The notes under the pieces are model-generated. The model was given only the letters and a program-made list of their open reading frames with translations. It did not search any database and was not told the origin of the DNA. From contig WPIO01000017.1 in NCBI GenBank assembly GCA_009760855.2, positions 4,492,001-4,556,000 on the forward strand: DNA of 64,000 nucleotides, read 5' to 3'. This document shows positions 61,740 to 64,000 of the stretch, one piece after another. Position numbers and translations under genes: made by a program. The first letter of the stretch is position 1. Each line of letters opens with the position of its first letter. The DNA is from Cristatella mucedo. Its lineage: Eukaryota; Bryozoa; Phylactolaemata; Cristatellidae.

Positions 61740-62260
61740 AATAAGAATAATTAACATTTTAATGGCACCCTAAGTGAACTAAAAATCTCTTTCCAGGAAC
61801 TTTTACTCTGGGAAGGATGCTTGGTAACAGGTCCGTGATAATATGCATATTTTAAATAAGGGTAAGCTAGTTAAGTACAAACATGAAGAGAAGTCTTTCG
61901 GCAGTACCAGACTTTGGGAGCATAGGAACTATAGATACAGTCGCCAGAGCACAGCCGATGAGACGATGGTATAATGCAAGCCTGATTAGGAAACATTGCA
62001 GAGCTAACAATATAATTCATTTGAATAGCACGCTAAGAGAACTTAATCTCTATTCAGGCGCTTCACATATGCCAGGGGCTCGAGTCCACGACCTCGGTGA
62101 TCAAATACATTCATCTTTACAGTGGTCGGGGCGAGCACCTTAACCACTGGGCCAAACCAGCACGGTAGGCCGAAGCAAGAGAATGAGGGACCCAAAAGTG
62201 AGGAAAAGGGCCTTGAAGTCGATACACTGCTTGACGGAAGCCAGTGCAGGTCAGTGAGAA
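61740..62260 (-). mobile_element. LINE-A relic interrupted by a SINE-1 copy
   Basis: 61740-61995 carries the mutated tail hairpin and the ACTTTGGGAGCATAGGAAC block (reverse of FSSYAPK). 62165-62260 continues the same element with GAATGAGGGACCCAAAAGTG and GAAGCCAGTGCAGGTCAG. The SINE-1 copy sits between them. Confidence 0.65.
62005..62160 (-). mobile_element. SINE-1 copy inserted in LINE-A
   Basis: Tail ATAATTCATTTGAATAGCAC, CTCTATTCAGGCGCTTCACA, GGGGCTCGAGTCC, then an extra ~25 bases, then GGTCGGGGCGAGCACCTTAA and GGGCCAAACCAGC. The extra bases within the head are private to this copy. Confidence 0.8.
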
Positions 62261-62369
62261 AGGTATATATTCAGTTAATCATGTTTGCAGCACTCGGTCC
62301 ACAAAAAGCTAAAGTGGGACTACAGAACCAAGTAGTAGCTCCTACGTATAGTCAGACTATGGTAATACA

Positions 62370-62570
62370 AATAATAGAGGAGATTGGTATAACACCTCAG
62401 GAGAATTCTATCAATTTCTAGGCACTATAAATATGCTGTAAAGGAAGCATATCAACTGGCTAATGATAACACGCACGGGTTCACTACGAGTACAATTCAC
62501 AGGGATCCAGCAAATCAGTGAGGAACATCTGCGTTTTTGGCATCTTTTTAAATGTGAGGAAATGTCAGCT
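62370..62570 (-). mobile_element. LINE-A tail relic
   Basis: AATACAAATAATAGAGGAGA, ATTTCTAGGCACTATAAATA and CATCTTTTTAAATGTGAGGA follow the order of the LINE-A 3' end in reverse. Mutated. Confidence 0.5.
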
Positions 62571-62961
62571 GGGAGTGATCGGCCCATCAGCTTGTACGCA
62601 CCGAAAGTCTGAAGCATGCTTAACTTCTGTTAACATCGGCAATTACTCTGTCTCAGCTAATGACACCTGTTCTATTTCGCTTCCCATCACTGCAGTGAAC
62701 TTGTCTTGCTTCTACATTGTTTTCCCAGACTTACATGCACTTGTTATTTATTAGCTAAAATTCCAACTAACAAGGGGCCCAGAGTGTCTTCTTGTGTGCT
62801 TTTGAATGCTTGTCTAAGCAATTATAAGTGCACATAAGTAACGATTCGTTACTTCAATTCCTGCTGAGCTGTAATGCACTAGGTAGAGATTCGGTTCTCT
62901 TAGGGTGTTACACACGACCTATTACTGCTATTATTATGACTATTACTATTATTCCAGGCTT

Positions 62962-64000
62962 GTACCTTTGCTTTGATCCCTCCCAGCCTTCGAGCACCTC
63001 AAATTCTCTAAACTCACTAGCTGCATGCATTGATGACATCCGCACATGGATGGCAGCAAATTTTCTAAAACTTAACGATGATAAAACTAACTTACTAGTT
63101 ATGGGCAAACCCAGTGTGATCCAGAGATTGGACAGGCTGACTCTCAAAATTGGCTCTGCCAGCATATCTCCAGTTGAATCAGCTCGAAATCTAGGTGTCA
63201 TATTCCAAAGCGACCTCTCGTTAGACGACCATATCAGCTCCACAGTCAAATCTGCCTATTTTCAGCTTCATAACATTGCTAAAATTTGGGCTTGTTTAGA
63301 TAAAGATACCACATCTAAGTTGGTCCATGCATTCGTGACATCCGGTCTCGACTTCTGCAACTCACTGCTTACTGGCCTAGCAGCATGTGCGATCAGGCGA
63401 TTGCAGCTGGTGCAAAACTCGGCAGCTAGACTTGTCTGCCGTGAGCGTCGCAGTTGCCACATTACTCCACTTCTCGCCGACCTGCACTGGCTACCAGTCA
63501 AGCAACGGATTGACTTCAAGGTCTTGTCGCTCACTTTTAGGTCCCTTCATTCTATGGCTCCAGCCTATCTGTCAGATATACTACCCCATCAGGCCAAGCA
63601 TCGTACCACCCGCTTTTCGGAATCCAACAGTCTAGAAATACCTCGTACAAACCTCAAATCCTTTGGAGACCGTGCATTTAGTTCATATGCTCCCAAAGCC
63701 AGGAACTCCCTCCCGACCTGCGTCAGAACATCCTCTGACCTGACCCCATTTAAAAGGAACCTAAAAACACACCTATTTAGGACAGCATTTAGTGGGTCCC
63801 TGTGATTCGTCCTTGATGTGCTTATGCGTGCTGACACTGTGCATGCTGCCACTAACCACATTTGCATGCTGACCCTGTGCATGTCACCCTTAACCATGCT
63901 ATTCATTTCGTTTGCTTTTCAAGCATGATTTTACTTACTATTCAATTGCATTTCACTTTACAGCAAATGTAAAGCACCTAGAGAGAGATCAAGTTCTCTG
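62962..64000 (+). mobile_element. LINE-A copy, near-identical to the 49670 copy, running to the window end
   Basis: Starts inside the palm domain (LCFDPSQPSSTSNSLNSLAA) just after the YADD position, and the frame stays open to FSGSL at 63803-63805. By eye it differs from 49670-51062 at scattered positions only, including the 3' untranslated region. The last visible bases are the arm GTAAAGCACCTAGAGAGAGA; the terminal ATT repeat lies outside the window. Confidence 0.92.

Overview
Eukaryotic (animal) genomic DNA. Every confident protein gene is split by spliceosomal introns, and the sequence between and inside the genes is crowded with retrotransposon copies. No bacterial features (operons, ribosome binding sites, CRISPR) are present. 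I reconstructed four host genes by joining exons at GT-AG (once GC-AG) boundaries with matching reading-frame phase. They are ABCF2 (minus, complete, 13 coding exons, 618 aa), the Hsp90 co-chaperone p23/PTGES3 (minus, complete, 6 coding exons, 171 aa), a divergent Ptf1a-type bHLH factor (plus, complete, 2 exons, 307 aa) and the 3' part of the sterol 3-keto-reductase HSD17B7 (minus, 7 exons, 218 aa, 5' exons beyond the window). Ptf1a indicates a bilaterian-type animal. HSD17B7 belongs to sterol C-4 demethylation, a pathway lost in insects and nematodes, so a non-ecdysozoan invertebrate is the best inference. I cannot name the phylum.

Layout: 0-1.3 kb SINE and LINE debris; 3.8-11.7 kb ABCF2; 12.6-17 kb a patchwork of LINEs and SINEs; 17.7-23.6 kb p23; 24-36 kb mostly non-genic, with LINE, SINE, Ty3/gypsy-like relics and a 61-bp tandem repeat; about 36-41 kb a long GC-rich, CpG-rich domain holding an extreme GC-only repeat and then the Ptf1a-type gene; 41.4-45 kb simple repeats and unassigned DNA; 45.3-48.7 kb a nested stack of LINEs and a pogo/Tigger DNA transposon; 49.1-61.6 kb HSD17B7, with introns inflated by LINEs; 61.7-64 kb more LINE and SINE copies.

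Two CR1/L2-like LINE families dominate. I call them LINE-A (3' end is a hairpin followed by an ATT microsatellite) and LINE-B (3' end is a TTACA-type pentanucleotide tail). Two tRNA-derived SINE families occur. SINE-1 carries a 3' tail that closely resembles the LINE-A 3' hairpin plus ATT tail, which suggests it is mobilised by LINE-A. SINE-2 has a tRNA-like head with a long variable arm and an unrelated tail.

The four host genes work in unrelated processes (ribosome-associated ABCF ATPase, Hsp90 chaperoning, developmental transcription, sterol synthesis), and nothing suggests they form a functional cluster. I found no evidence of a wholly new biological system. The most informative items are the LINE/SINE tail sharing, the nested transposon stratigraphy, the unusual Ptf1a protein and its GC-rich surroundings, and a three-copy repeat confined to ABCF2 introns.
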